Source: JBBROS01 sp038229135 (GTDB lineage Bacteria; Pseudomonadota; Alphaproteobacteria; Acetobacterales; Acetobacteraceae). From it: a stretch of DNA of 60,001 nt. Location: contig JBBROS010000021.1 in the NCBI GenBank assembly GCA_038229135.1, forward strand, positions 1-60,001, given 5' to 3'. Shown piece after piece: positions 32,752 through 42,052 of this stretch (its first letter is position 1; every line of letters begins with the position of its first letter). Position numbers and translations under genes: made by a program. The notes under the pieces are model-generated. The model saw nothing but the letters and a program-made list of their open reading frames with translations. It was not told where the DNA came from and did not search any database.

Positions 32752-33570
32752 ATGGCAGCAACGATCCTCGTCGTGACCTCGGGCAAGGGAGGCGTCGGCA
32801 AGACCACCTCCACCGCCGCCCTGGGTGCTGCGCTGGCGAGCCTCGGCAAGAAGGTCGTGGTGGTGGATTTCGACGTCGGCCTCCGCAACCTCGACCTCAT
32901 CATGGGGGCCGAACGCCGGGTGGTGTACGACCTGATCAACGTGACGCAGGGCGACGCGAAGCTCAACCAGGCCCTCATCCGCGACAAGCGCCTCGAGACC
33001 CTGCACCTCCTCCCCGCCAGCCAGACCCGGGACAAGGACGCCCTCACCAGCGAAGGCGTCGCCCGCGTCATGGCCGAGCTGAAGGAGATGTTCGACTGGG
33101 TCATCGCCGACAGCCCCGCCGGCATCGAGCGTGGCGCCCAGCTCGCCATGCACCACGCCGACATGGCCGTGGTGGTGACAAACCCGGAGGTCAGCTCGGT
33201 CCGCGACAGTGACCGCATCATCGGCATGCTCGACAGCACCACCGCCCGCGCCAAGGCCGGGGAGCGCATCGCCAAGCACCTCCTCCTCACCCGCTACGAC
33301 CCGGCCCGCGCCGCCCGCGGCGACATGCTGAAAACGGAGGATGTGCTCGAGATCCTCAGCATCCCGCTGCTCGGCATCATCCCCGAAAGCCAGGACGTGC
33401 TGCGCGCGAGCAACATCGGCAGCCCGGTCACGCTCGCCGACCCCACGAGCGCCCCCGCCCGCGCCTACATGGACGCAGCCCGCCGCCTGATGGGCGAGCA
33501 GGTCGAGATGTCCGTGCCCGGCGAGAAGCGCGGCCTCTTCGGCAAGCTGTTCGGACGGAAGGTCGCATGA
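32752..33570 (+). CDS. minD: Septum site-determining ATPase MinD
   Basis: 272 residues; ATG 32752 with AAGGAG eight bases upstream. The deviant Walker A TSGKGGVGKTTSTAALGAAL holds the signature lysine, and VVVVDFDVGLRNLDLIMG the adjacent ATPase residues. The C-terminus KRGLFGKLFGRKVA is the amphipathic membrane-targeting helix. MinD binds membrane with ATP, recruits MinC and is released by MinE, setting the division site at mid-cell. It overlaps minE by four bases. Confidence 0.95.
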   Translation: MAATILVVTSGKGGVGKTTSTAALGAALASLGKKVVVVDFDVGLRNLDLIMGAERRVVYDLINVTQGDAKLNQALIRDKRLETLHLLPASQTRDKDALTSEGVARVMAELKEMFDWVIADSPAGIERGAQLAMHHADMAVVVTNPEVSSVRDSDRIIGMLDSTTARAKAGERIAKHLLLTRYDPARAARGDMLKTEDVLEILSIPLLGIIPESQDVLRASNIGSPVTLADPTSAPARAYMDAARRLMGEQVEMSVPGEKRGLFGKLFGRKVA

Positions 33571-33821
33571 ACCTCTTCAACTTCTTCAAGCCCCGCCGCT
33601 CCGCCCCGGTCGCGCGCGAACGGCTGCAGATCCTCCTCGCGCACGAACGCGTCGCCGGCTCCCACAGCCAGCTCGTCGCCGTGCTGCAGGAAGAGATCCT
33701 GGCCGTCATCGCCCGCCACATGCAGATCGACCGCGACAAGGTGAAGGTGAAGCTCGACCGCGGCGACGAGATCAACACGCTCGAGATCGACATCGAGATG
33801 CCGGCAGCCCGGGCAGCGTAG
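33567..33821 (+). CDS. minE: Cell division topological specificity factor MinE
   Basis: 84 residues, normal for the family. The N-terminal membrane-active segment MNLFNFFKPRRSAP precedes the MinD-binding helix RERLQILLAHERV; the C-terminal dimerisation domain is DKVKVKLDRGDEINTLEIDI. MinE stimulates the MinD ATPase and drives the oscillation. Start shares ATGA with the minD stop, so the two are translationally coupled. The region 33822-33966 after it holds no recognisable gene. Confidence 0.94.
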   Translation: MNLFNFFKPRRSAPVARERLQILLAHERVAGSHSQLVAVLQEEILAVIARHMQIDRDKVKVKLDRGDEINTLEIDIEMPAARAA

Positions 33822-33966
33822 CGCAACTTCGGCCGCCGTCCCGAGCGCGCCGTCCAAATCCCGCGTCCGCTTCCGGGGCACCGCCAGCACCGCATGCAGC
33901 GCCGCGTTTGCCGCGGTGCACCCTCCCGTTGCGGTCACGGTAGCCGTAGCACGGCGAACGTCCAGC

Positions 33967-35238
33967 TTACGATCGGCGCAACGCCCGCGCCGCCTCGTCC
34001 GGCATCGTGAGCGCCGCCCAGGTCAGCGCGGCCGCCGTGAGCGCGGCCAGGCGAAGCTCGGCTTCGGCCACCTTGTCCCGCGTGTCCGCCGCCGTCAGCA
34101 CGTGGCGCAGGTTGCTCTCCGGCCGGTCGAACCCGGCCACCAGGCGCAGCGCCGGGATGCCGGCCGCCGCGAAGTTCGCGTGGTCCGAGTTCTCCATCGG
34201 CGGCAGGTAGGTCCGCAGCGGGAGGCCCGCCGCCGCGCTCGTGCGCTGCACGAATGCGGCAACACCGGGAAAGCCGCTGCACAACGCCGCCAACTGCCCG
34301 TCGCCGCCCACGCTGTCGAGGTTGACGTTGAGCGCCACCTGCGCCCGCTCCTCCGCCGACAGCCCCGCCACATACACGCGGGATCCGGTGAGCGCCCATT
34401 CCTCCGCACTGAAGAACGCCAGCCGCAGCCCGCGTCGGAACGAAGCGGCATGCGGCGCCAGCGCCCGGCCCACGGCGAGCGCCACGGCCACGCCCGTCGC
34501 GTTGTCCATCGCACTCTCGGCCGGGTCATGCCCGTCCACGTGCGCGCTCAGCACCACCCAGCCAGGGGTAGCCCCGGGCGTGTCGAACAGGATCGTCTCC
34601 GTCGGCTCGTCCCGCTCCTCCGTGTGCAGCACCGCATGCGCCCGTACTCCCACCAGCCGTGCCGCCGCTTCCGGCGACACGCCGAACGCCGGGATGCCCG
34701 GCTCCGCCCCCCGCCCGGAGGAGCCGGCCACCGCCGCACCGGGCAACGGCCCCGCGATGAGGAATCCCGCCGCCCCCGCCTCCAGAGCCAGCCGATACTT
34801 CACCCGGCGATGGATGTGTCCCGCCATGAACATGTACTCGTGCCGCACGAGCGCGAACCGCCCCGGCAGCAGCCCCGCCGCCTGCGTGAACTCTTCCGCG
34901 GTCCCGCGCCCCACCGAAACCACCTCCGCCTCCAGCCCCTCCGGCCCCGTCGGCGCCGAGCGCAGCAGGGGCGTCGCCACGAGCGGGATCCGCCCCCGCT
35001 CCCCCACCAGGTGCAGCGCCGCCTCGGTCGCGACCCAGCCGCGATAGGGCGCTGGCAGCACGACCGGCGCCTGCCCCATCGCCTCCTGGCCCATGGCGCG
35101 CACCAGTGCGAGCGCCGCCCGCTCCGACGGCGTCCCGGCCCGGCGCCCCCCGGCATCGCACAGTGCCGCGAACTCGCGCGGCAAGCTCAGGTCCCGTAGC
35201 AGCGCGCCAACAGCGGCGTCGGGCAGCACGTCAGGCAT
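33967..35238 (-). CDS. M28 family zinc aminopeptidase
   Basis: 423 residues. A PA-domain-like insert comes first; then the M28 co-catalytic zinc site: WVVLSAHVDGHDPAESAMDNATG (His-x-Asp and the bridging Asp), AFFSAEEWALTGS (catalytic Glu-Glu), NLDSVGGD and SDHANFAAAGIPALRL (final His). No signal peptide at the chosen start, so location is uncertain. ATG 35238 is supported by GAGGA seven bases upstream; the frame also opens at 35262. Divergent from an amino-acid importer operon across 55 bp, which makes a joint peptide-breakdown and uptake role plausible (inference). Confidence 0.87.
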   Translation of the reverse strand: MPDVLPDAAVGALLRDLSLPREFAALCDAGGRRAGTPSERAALALVRAMGQEAMGQAPVVLPAPYRGWVATEAALHLVGERGRIPLVATPLLRSAPTGPEGLEAEVVSVGRGTAEEFTQAAGLLPGRFALVRHEYMFMAGHIHRRVKYRLALEAGAAGFLIAGPLPGAAVAGSSGRGAEPGIPAFGVSPEAAARLVGVRAHAVLHTEERDEPTETILFDTPGATPGWVVLSAHVDGHDPAESAMDNATGVAVALAVGRALAPHAASFRRGLRLAFFSAEEWALTGSRVYVAGLSAEERAQVALNVNLDSVGGDGQLAALCSGFPGVAAFVQRTSAAAGLPLRTYLPPMENSDHANFAAAGIPALRLVAGFDRPESNLRHVLTAADTRDKVAEAELRLAALTAAALTWAALTMPDEAARALRRS

Positions 35239-35293
35239 TCGGGCTTCCTCGATGGCATCCAATTTGCTTAGCTTCCTTCATGATCGGCGCAGC

Positions 35294-36052
<759 letters not shown>

Positions 36053-36078
36053 TCGTTCACAGATTGAGGAGCCCACCC

Positions 36079-36864
36079 ATGCGCTGGATCGCACTCGCCT
36101 TGCTCGCCCTGCTCGCCGCCCCTCCCGCGGAGGCGCAGCAGACCCAGTCCCGCCTGTTCGAGGTCACCAAATCCGGCCGCCTGCGCGTCTGCATGTGGCC
36201 GCTCTACTATTCGATCGCCATGCGGGACCCGAAATCCGGCGAGCTCGTCGGCATCGACGCGGACCTCTCGAAGGAGCTCGCGAAGGACATGGGCGTGAAG
36301 CTCGAGGTCGTGGAGACGAGCTTCGGCACCTTCATCGCGGACCTGCAGGCCAACAAGTGCGAGATCGGTATGTTCGGCGTGGGCGCCACCATGAAGCGGG
36401 CGCAGGCGGTGGAGTTCAGCCACCCCTACCTCGTCACGAACGTCTATGCCGTGCTGCGGGACGGCGGGGCCATCAAGGAGTGGGCGGACATCGACAAGAA
36501 GGGCATCAACGTGGCCGTGACACTCGGCAGCTACATCGAGCCGTTCATGCGCAACTACCTCAAGAACGCGACCCTCACCCCGGTCGCACCGCCCGCCACC
36601 AGCCAGGCCGAGCTGATGAGCCGCCGCGCGGACGTGATCATGACGGACTTCCCGGCCGCACTGCGCATGACGAAGGAGTTCGAAGGCACCAAGTTCCTGC
36701 TGCCGCCCGAGAAGCTGGCTGTCACGCCCTACGCATACGTGGTGCCGCAGGGCGACCAGATCTGGCTCAACTACGTCAACCTCTTCGTCGACACGATCAA
36801 GATCGACGGCAGGCTTGCGGCGGCGGCGGCCAGGCACGGGCTCGGGCCAATCGTCGCGCAGTAG
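36079..36864 (+). CDS. Amino-acid ABC transporter substrate-binding protein (SBP_bac_3)
   Basis: 261 residues with signal peptide MRWIALALLALLAAPPAEAQ. ATG 36079 follows GAGGAG. The mature protein is a type II periplasmic binding protein: SGRLRVCMWPLYYSIAMRDP, GIDADLSKELAKDMGVKLEV and CEIGMFGVGATMKRAQAVEF are the standard SBP_bac_3 blocks, the last carrying the ligand-contacting Arg. The ligand is an amino acid or related small acid, not determinable here. One base separates its stop from the permease start codon. Confidence 0.9.
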   Translation: MRWIALALLALLAAPPAEAQQTQSRLFEVTKSGRLRVCMWPLYYSIAMRDPKSGELVGIDADLSKELAKDMGVKLEVVETSFGTFIADLQANKCEIGMFGVGATMKRAQAVEFSHPYLVTNVYAVLRDGGAIKEWADIDKKGINVAVTLGSYIEPFMRNYLKNATLTPVAPPATSQAELMSRRADVIMTDFPAALRMTKEFEGTKFLLPPEKLAVTPYAYVVPQGDQIWLNYVNLFVDTIKIDGRLAAAAARHGLGPIVAQ

Positions 36865-36865
36865 C

Positions 36866-37531
36866 GTGGGCACCTACCGCTTCCGCTGGGACGTCATCCC
36901 CGGCAACCTCGACTTCCTGCTGTCCGGCATGGGGATGACGCTGCTGATCTCGGCCCTCACGCTCGTGGCGGCCACGGCGGGGGGGCTGCTGATCGCAGTG
37001 CTCGCCGCCTCCCGCCTCTGGCCGCTCCGGGCGGTGGCGACCGGGTTCGGCGAGCTCATCCGCAACACGCCCATCCTCGTGCAGCTGCTCTGGGTCTATT
37101 ACGTGCTGCCGATCCTACTCGACGTGCGGCTGGACGCGTTCACCGCCTGCATCGTCGGCCTCTCGATCTACTCGTCCGCGTTCATCGCCGAGGTGTTCCG
37201 CGCCGGCATCCAGGCCGTGCCCGTGGGCCATCGGGAGGCGGCGCAGGTGCTGGGGATGTCGCCCGCGCAGGCCTTCGTCCGCATCGTGGCCCCCCAGGCC
37301 GTCCGCACCGTGCTGCCGCCGCTCGCGGCCAACTTCGTGCAGCTCATCAAGTACTCGTCCCTCGCCGCCGTCATCTCGGTCGGCGAGGTCACGCGCCGCG
37401 GCATGGAGCTGAGCTCGAGCACCTTCCGCCCGCTCGAGATCTTCTCCTTCATCGCCGTGATCTACTTCGTCATCTGCTGGCCCCTGTCCCAGGGCGTCCG
37501 CATGTGGGAGCGCCGCCTTGCCGCACGGTAG
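36866..37531 (+). CDS. Amino-acid ABC transporter permease (HisM/GlnP type)
   Basis: 221 residues from a GTG at 36866, one base after the binding-protein stop; the frame extends upstream but only as shadow of that gene. Five predicted membrane helices. The HEAA/EAA loop is GHREAAQVLGMSPAQAFVRI followed by VAPQAVRTVLPP, which couples to the ATPase. FGELIRNTPILVQLLWVYY is a family hallmark. As only one permease is present, the channel is presumably a homodimer. The operon is followed by palindrome copy 4. Confidence 0.9.
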   Translation: MGTYRFRWDVIPGNLDFLLSGMGMTLLISALTLVAATAGGLLIAVLAASRLWPLRAVATGFGELIRNTPILVQLLWVYYVLPILLDVRLDAFTACIVGLSIYSSAFIAEVFRAGIQAVPVGHREAAQVLGMSPAQAFVRIVAPQAVRTVLPPLAANFVQLIKYSSLAAVISVGEVTRRGMELSSSTFRPLEIFSFIAVIYFVICWPLSQGVRMWERRLAAR

Positions 37532-37567
37532 AGTTCGTTCACGTCCAGAGGCCCTGCCGTCCTATCC

Positions 37568-37654
37568 GTCATCGCGAGCGAAGCGTGGCGATCCAGGAGT
37601 CGGATGCCTGCTCTCGACGGCCCCTGGATCGCCACGCCTCCGGCTCGCGATGAC
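37568..37654. repeat. Dispersed ~87-bp imperfect palindrome, copy 4
   Basis: Begins GTCATCGCGAGCGAAGCGTG and ends CCGGCTCGCGATGAC. Lies between the amino-acid importer operon and the M20 peptidase, both plus strand, so it may separate the two transcription units. Confidence 0.9.
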
Positions 37655-37678
37655 GGACCTCCGAGGGACGGACACGCC

Positions 37679-38923
37679 GTGAACCGCCTGTCCCTCGCCA
37701 CCAACCGCCAGGCCCAGATCGTCACCCACACCCTTGCCCTCCTCCGCGCCGCCTCCCCCAACCCGCCCGGCGACACGCGCGCCGCCGCCGAGGTCGCAGC
37801 CAGCCTCCTTCGCGCCGTCCCGGGCGCCGAGGTCACGCTGCACGCCACCTCCGATACCGTCACCAACCTGGTTGCCCGCATCCACGGCGCCGGCCCCAGC
37901 CATCACCCGGTCCGCCGGGTCGTGCTGAACGGCCATCTCGACACCTACCCCGTCGGCGACCTCTCCGCCTGGACCACCAACCCCGCGGGAGAGCTCCGGG
38001 ACGATCGCCTCTACGGCCGCGGCAGCGCGGACATGAAGGGCGGGATCGCCGCCGCCATCGCGGCCTTCACGGCCCTGGCCGAGATCCCCGGCTCCTGGCA
38101 CGGCGAGCTCGTCCTCACCCTCGCCGGCGACGAGGAGACCATGGGCCCGCTCGGCACGCGCTGGCTGCTCGACAACGTGCCGCACGCCAGCGGGAACGCC
38201 GTGCTCATCCCGGACGCCGGCTCCCCCCGCGTGGTGCGCTTCGGGGAAAAAGGCTTCCTCTGGCTCGAGCTCGAGGCACGCGGCCGGGCGGCGCACGGGG
38301 CGCACGTCCACCTGGGCGAGAACGCGCTCGAGCGGCTCATGGACGCTCTTTTCAGCGTCCGCGCCCTCACCGGGCTCGCGGTCGACGCGCCCGAGACGGT
38401 GCGGGCCGCCATCGGCGCCTCCAAGACGATCTCCGAGCCCCTCGCCGGCCCCGGCGAGGCCGCGGTGCTGGGCGCCGTCACCGTCAATGTCGGCCGCTTG
38501 GAAGGCGGCACCTCGACCAACCTGGTGCCGGACGTCGCCCGCGCCGGGGTGGACATCCGCCTTCCCGTGGGGACGAGCTGCGCCGCCGTCGAGGCCGCCC
38601 TCGCCACGGCGCTCGTCCGCCCCGGCCTGTCCTACACCGTGCAGCGCCGCTTCGAGCCGAACCATACCGACCCGGCCTCCACCCTGATCCGCACCGTTGC
38701 CGCGGCCGCGCGCGAAGTCACGGGCGAAGACGTCGCGGTCAATATGCGGGTCGGCGGCTCGGACGCCCGCTGGTTCCGCATGGCGGGCCTTCCCACCGTG
38801 GTCTACGGCCCCACCCCGCACGGCATGGGCGGCCCGGACGAGTGGGTGAGCGTGGCCGAGCTCGACCAGGTGGCCCGCGTCCTGGCCCTCACCGCGTTCG
38901 ACCTGCTGCAGGAGCCTGCCTGA
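37679..38923 (+). CDS. M20 family metallopeptidase/deacylase (ArgE/DapE type)
   Basis: 414 residues from GTG 37679; the open frame upstream of it is translated palindrome and was rejected. Zinc ligands and catalytic residues are in order: LNGHLDTYPVGD (His-x-Asp), GRGSADMKGG (bridging Asp), LAGDEETMGPLG (Glu-Glu) and the final His in GPTPHGMGG. The dimerisation (lid) domain is at about residues 190-300. Relatives deacylate N-acyl amino acids or dipeptides. It starts a three-gene operon: stop and next start share TGATG. Confidence 0.88.
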   Translation: MNRLSLATNRQAQIVTHTLALLRAASPNPPGDTRAAAEVAASLLRAVPGAEVTLHATSDTVTNLVARIHGAGPSHHPVRRVVLNGHLDTYPVGDLSAWTTNPAGELRDDRLYGRGSADMKGGIAAAIAAFTALAEIPGSWHGELVLTLAGDEETMGPLGTRWLLDNVPHASGNAVLIPDAGSPRVVRFGEKGFLWLELEARGRAAHGAHVHLGENALERLMDALFSVRALTGLAVDAPETVRAAIGASKTISEPLAGPGEAAVLGAVTVNVGRLEGGTSTNLVPDVARAGVDIRLPVGTSCAAVEAALATALVRPGLSYTVQRRFEPNHTDPASTLIRTVAAAAREVTGEDVAVNMRVGGSDARWFRMAGLPTVVYGPTPHGMGGPDEWVSVAELDQVARVLALTAFDLLQEPA

Positions 38924-39852
38924 TGTTCGTGCACCCCGGCACCTTCATGGGCGTCCCCTCTGGCCTTCCCAGCCCCGGCTGCCGCGCCGCCATCCTCGGC
39001 GTCCCGTTCGACTGCGGCACCCACGCCACCCGCATCGGCGCGCGCCAGGGGCCGGATTCCGTCCGCCAGCACAGCCACGTCATCCGCCGCTACCACCCGG
39101 CGCTCGCCGACATGGACGTGCTCGCCGCCCTCGGCGTGATGGATTGCGGCAACGTGGCGCTGACCCCTGGCCGCATCGAGGACGCGCTGCCCCGCATCGA
39201 GGCGGCAGCCGGCGCCATCCTGGACGCGGGGGCCGTCCCCGTCGGCATCGGCGGCGACGGCTCCGTCTCGCTCGCCCTCATGCGCGCCGCCGGGCGCCGC
39301 CACCCGGGCATGGTGGCGCTGCACGTGGACAGCCACACGGACGCCTACCCCTACACGCCGGACGACCGGCTGAACGCCGCCACCCAGTTCACCCTCGCCG
39401 CCGAGGAGGGCTGGGTGGACGCCGCCGCCTCCTGGCACGTCGGCATCCGCGGCTTCACCTACCGCGCAGGCGTGCTGGACCACGCGCATGCCCTCGGCTT
39501 CCGCGTCGTCACCATCGAGGACCTGGTGCGCCGCGGCTTCGCGCAGAGCATGGCCGAGTTCCGCGACGGCCTCGCCGGGCGACCGCTCTACCTCTGCTGG
39601 GACATGGACGTCTTCGACCCCTCCGTCGCGCCCGGCGTCTGCACCCCCGCCTGGGGCGGCCTCTCGGCCCGCGAGGGCATCGAGCTCATCCGCACCCTCA
39701 CGGGCATGAACATCGTCGGCATGGACTTCAACACCGTGAGCCCGCCGCACGACGTGCAAGGCATGGCCGCGAGCCTGTGCGGCCATATGATGATGGAAGG
39801 CATGCTGCTCCTGGCGCGCCAGTTCGGCCTCCTGAAAGGCGCCCATGTCTGA
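38923..39852 (+). CDS. Ureohydrolase (arginase/agmatinase) family protein with altered first metal motif
   Basis: 309 residues. The fold is clear: GVPFDCGTHATRIGARQGPD at the N-terminus and the Mn motifs HVDSHTDAY (DxHxD) and WDMDVFDPSVAPG (DxD). The first metal motif, normally GGDHS, is GGDGS (about residue 110), so one Mn-A His ligand is replaced by Gly. Family members hydrolyse arginine, agmatine, guanidinobutyrate and similar guanidino compounds. With a ligand missing, either a different metal arrangement or lost activity is possible. The start is coupled to the M20 stop by one base and its end overlaps the SDR gene by eight. Confidence 0.83.
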   Translation: MFVHPGTFMGVPSGLPSPGCRAAILGVPFDCGTHATRIGARQGPDSVRQHSHVIRRYHPALADMDVLAALGVMDCGNVALTPGRIEDALPRIEAAAGAILDAGAVPVGIGGDGSVSLALMRAAGRRHPGMVALHVDSHTDAYPYTPDDRLNAATQFTLAAEEGWVDAAASWHVGIRGFTYRAGVLDHAHALGFRVVTIEDLVRRGFAQSMAEFRDGLAGRPLYLCWDMDVFDPSVAPGVCTPAWGGLSAREGIELIRTLTGMNIVGMDFNTVSPPHDVQGMAASLCGHMMMEGMLLLARQFGLLKGAHV

Positions 39853-40636
39853 GTTTGCCCCGTCTGATTTCGAAGGCAAGACGGCACTCGTCACCGGCGC
39901 CAGCCGCGGCATCGGCGCCGCCACCGCACGCGAGCTCGCCCGGCGCGGCGCCGCAATCGTGCTGGCCGCGCGGACCGCGCAGGAGATCGACGAGGTCGCC
40001 GCCAGCATCGTGGCCGAAGGCGGCCAGGCCATCGCCTGCGTGTGCGACGTGGCGCGCTACGAGGACGTGGCCGCCGCCGTGCAAGCCTGCCTGGACCGCT
40101 ACGGCCGCCTCGACATCCTGGTGAACAATGCCGGGCTGATCGAGCCCATCGCACGGCTCGCGGACTCCGACCCGGCCGAGTGGGGCCGCGTCGTCGACGT
40201 CAACACCAAGGGCGTCTACCACGGCCTCCGCGCCGCCATCCCCGTGATGGTGAAGCAGTTTCGCCAAGGCTCGGGCGGCGGGGTGATCGTCAACATCAGC
40301 TCGGGTGCGGCCACCAGCGCCCTCGAAGGCTGGAGCCATTACTGCTCCACCAAGGCCGCCGTGCTGTCGCTCACCCGCTGCGCCGACAAGGAATACCGCG
40401 AGCACGGCATCCGCGTGGTGGGCCTCAGCCCCGGCACCGTCGCCACCGAGATGCAGGTCGCCATCAAGGCCTCCGGCCTCAACCCCGTGAGCCAGCTCGA
40501 CCCCTCCGTCCACATCCCCCCCGAATGGGCCGCGCGCGCGGTGGCGTGGCTGTGCACGGACGCCGCCAGCGACCTGGCCGGGGTGGATTTTTCCTTGAAG
40601 GACCCAGCGGGGCGGGCGCGGGTGGGGCTGGGGTGA
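39845..40636 (+). CDS. Short-chain dehydrogenase/reductase
   Basis: 263 residues, classical SDR. The cofactor site is TGASRGIG (about residues 18-25), with Asp at the end of beta4 (CVCDVARYED) and NNAG; catalytic residues are Ser in NISSGAA and YCSTK (Tyr-x3-Lys). The residue after beta2 (LAARTAQEI) carries Arg, favouring NADP(H). It oxidises or reduces an alcohol/ketone that is not identifiable. Translation starts within the last codons of the ureohydrolase gene (eight-base overlap), so the three genes M20-ureohydrolase-SDR form one operon. Confidence 0.9.
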   Translation: MSEFAPSDFEGKTALVTGASRGIGAATARELARRGAAIVLAARTAQEIDEVAASIVAEGGQAIACVCDVARYEDVAAAVQACLDRYGRLDILVNNAGLIEPIARLADSDPAEWGRVVDVNTKGVYHGLRAAIPVMVKQFRQGSGGGVIVNISSGAATSALEGWSHYCSTKAAVLSLTRCADKEYREHGIRVVGLSPGTVATEMQVAIKASGLNPVSQLDPSVHIPPEWAARAVAWLCTDAASDLAGVDFSLKDPAGRARVGLG

Positions 40637-40683
40637 GATGCGGCCGCGACGAGTATCGAAGCGACCTCGGTCACTGCAGAGTC

Positions 40684-40770
40684 GTCATCGCGAGCCAAAG
40701 GCGTGACGATCCAGAAGCCGACGAGCCTGGTCTGTGTCGCCCTGGGTCGCCGCGCTACGCTCGCGATGGC
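40684..40770. repeat. Dispersed ~87-bp imperfect palindrome, copy 5
   Basis: Begins GTCATCGCGAGCCAAAGGCG and ends CTACGCTCGCGATGGCG. It occupies the convergent gap between the SDR and the flavoprotein oxidase genes. Confidence 0.85.
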
Positions 40771-40792
40771 GTTGGAAGGAGAGGCGTGTTCA

Positions 40793-42052
40793 TCACCCCC
40801 GCGCCCTGAGCTTCCCCACCGCATAGACCCCCACCGCCGGCAGCCGCGCGAGCGGACCCCCTGCGAAGGGCAGCCCGAACCGCGCGAACCGGCGCCACGC
40901 ATCGTCCCCGTCCGCGATGGAGCCCCCCAGCAGCCGCCCGGCCATCGTGGTCAGCGCAAGCCCGAGCCCGCCGAAGCCGCTCGCATACCATAGGCCGGGG
41001 CGCAGCGGCCCCATGCTCGGCATCCGGTGCCGCTGGTAGGGTAGCAGCCCGCACCAGGCGCGCTCCACCTGCACGGCGGCCAGGTCGGGGTAGATCGCCA
41101 CCATGTCCCCATGCAGCGCGGCCCGGAGCCGCCCATCGTTCGGGCGCAGCGCCTGCACGCGCCCGCCCCAGAGCAGGCGGCCATCGGGCAGGTGCCGGTA
41201 GTAGTTCATGGCGTCGCTGCTGTCCGACAGCGCGTAGCGCAGCCCGATCGCCGCCGCGTGGTTCGGGCCGAGCGGCTCCGTCACCATCACGTAGGTCGGC
41301 ACCGGGATGGTCGCCCAGCCGAGGCGCTGGCTGAGGAAGCCGCCATACGCCCCGGTGGCCAGCACCACGTGCTTGGCCACCACGACCCCCTGCGCCGTCG
41401 TCACGCGCCCCGGCGCCACCCGCCGCACCGGCGAGCCCTCGAAGATGCGCCCACCCTGCGCAACGAGGGCCGCCGCGTAGCCGCGTGCAAGCTCCATCGG
41501 CTGCACCGCCAGCGCCTCCGGGTTCAGCCAGGCATCCGCATAGTGGCTGGTGGCCAGATGCTCCCGCACCCGCGCCTCGGGCCAGTGCTCGTAGCTTTCA
41601 CCGCACAGCCGGTTCAGCCACTCCGCATAGGCGCCCTGGATCGGCCCCTCCGCCCGCGTCGCCATGCGCAGGGCCCCCGGTGTGGGCGTGCAGCCGATCC
41701 CGTATCGCGCCACCCGCTCCCGCACCAGGCGCAGCCCGGCGCGGCTGTGGCCATACAGCGCCGCCGCCTCCTGCTCCCCGACCCGGTCCGCCAGGTCCCG
41801 CATCTTCGTGGGGAACCCCGGCACCACCCACCCCCCGTTCCGCCCCGACGCACCCCAGCCGACGCGCTTGGCCTCCAGCAGCACGACCGACCGCCCGCGC
41901 TCGGCCAGGTCCAGCGCCGTGGCCAGCCCCGCGAGCCCGCCGCCCACGACGCAGGTCTCGACCTCGAGCTCACCCTCCAACACCGGGTATCGCTCGCCGG
42001 GTGCCGCGGTCGCCGCGTGGTGCCCCTCAGCGTCCTCGAGCAGCACTGGCAT
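40793..42052 (-). CDS. FAD-dependent amine oxidase, gamma-glutamylputrescine oxidoreductase-like (PuuB)
   Basis: 419 residues. The dinucleotide-binding motif is VVGGGLAGLATALDLAERGR (about residues 35-54) and the DAO-family GWGASGRNGGWV follows; the C-terminal FAD contact is WYASGFGGLGLALTTMAGR. PuuB-type enzymes oxidise gamma-glutamylputrescine to the aldehyde with release of H2O2. Placement as the last gene of a polyamine importer operon supports a polyamine-derived substrate. ATG 42052 overlaps the binding-protein stop (TGATG), preferred over the Met seven codons upstream. No gamma-glutamyl ligase (puuA) is in the window, so the exact substrate is open. Confidence 0.84.
   Translation of the reverse strand: MPVLLEDAEGHHAATAAPGERYPVLEGELEVETCVVGGGLAGLATALDLAERGRSVVLLEAKRVGWGASGRNGGWVVPGFPTKMRDLADRVGEQEAAALYGHSRAGLRLVRERVARYGIGCTPTPGALRMATRAEGPIQGAYAEWLNRLCGESYEHWPEARVREHLATSHYADAWLNPEALAVQPMELARGYAAALVAQGGRIFEGSPVRRVAPGRVTTAQGVVVAKHVVLATGAYGGFLSQRLGWATIPVPTYVMVTEPLGPNHAAAIGLRYALSDSSDAMNYYRHLPDGRLLWGGRVQALRPNDGRLRAALHGDMVAIYPDLAAVQVERAWCGLLPYQRHRMPSMGPLRPGLWYASGFGGLGLALTTMAGRLLGGSIADGDDAWRRFARFGLPFAGGPLARLPAVGVYAVGKLRARG

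Noticed and set aside
33822..33966. Possible small gene between minE and the M28 peptidase
   Set aside because: No start with ribosome-binding site and no protein-like sequence in any frame.
37604..37678. N-terminal extension of the M20 peptidase
   Set aside because: These codons translate the right arm of palindrome copy 4 (WIATPPARDDG-type peptide), so GTG 37679 is preferred.
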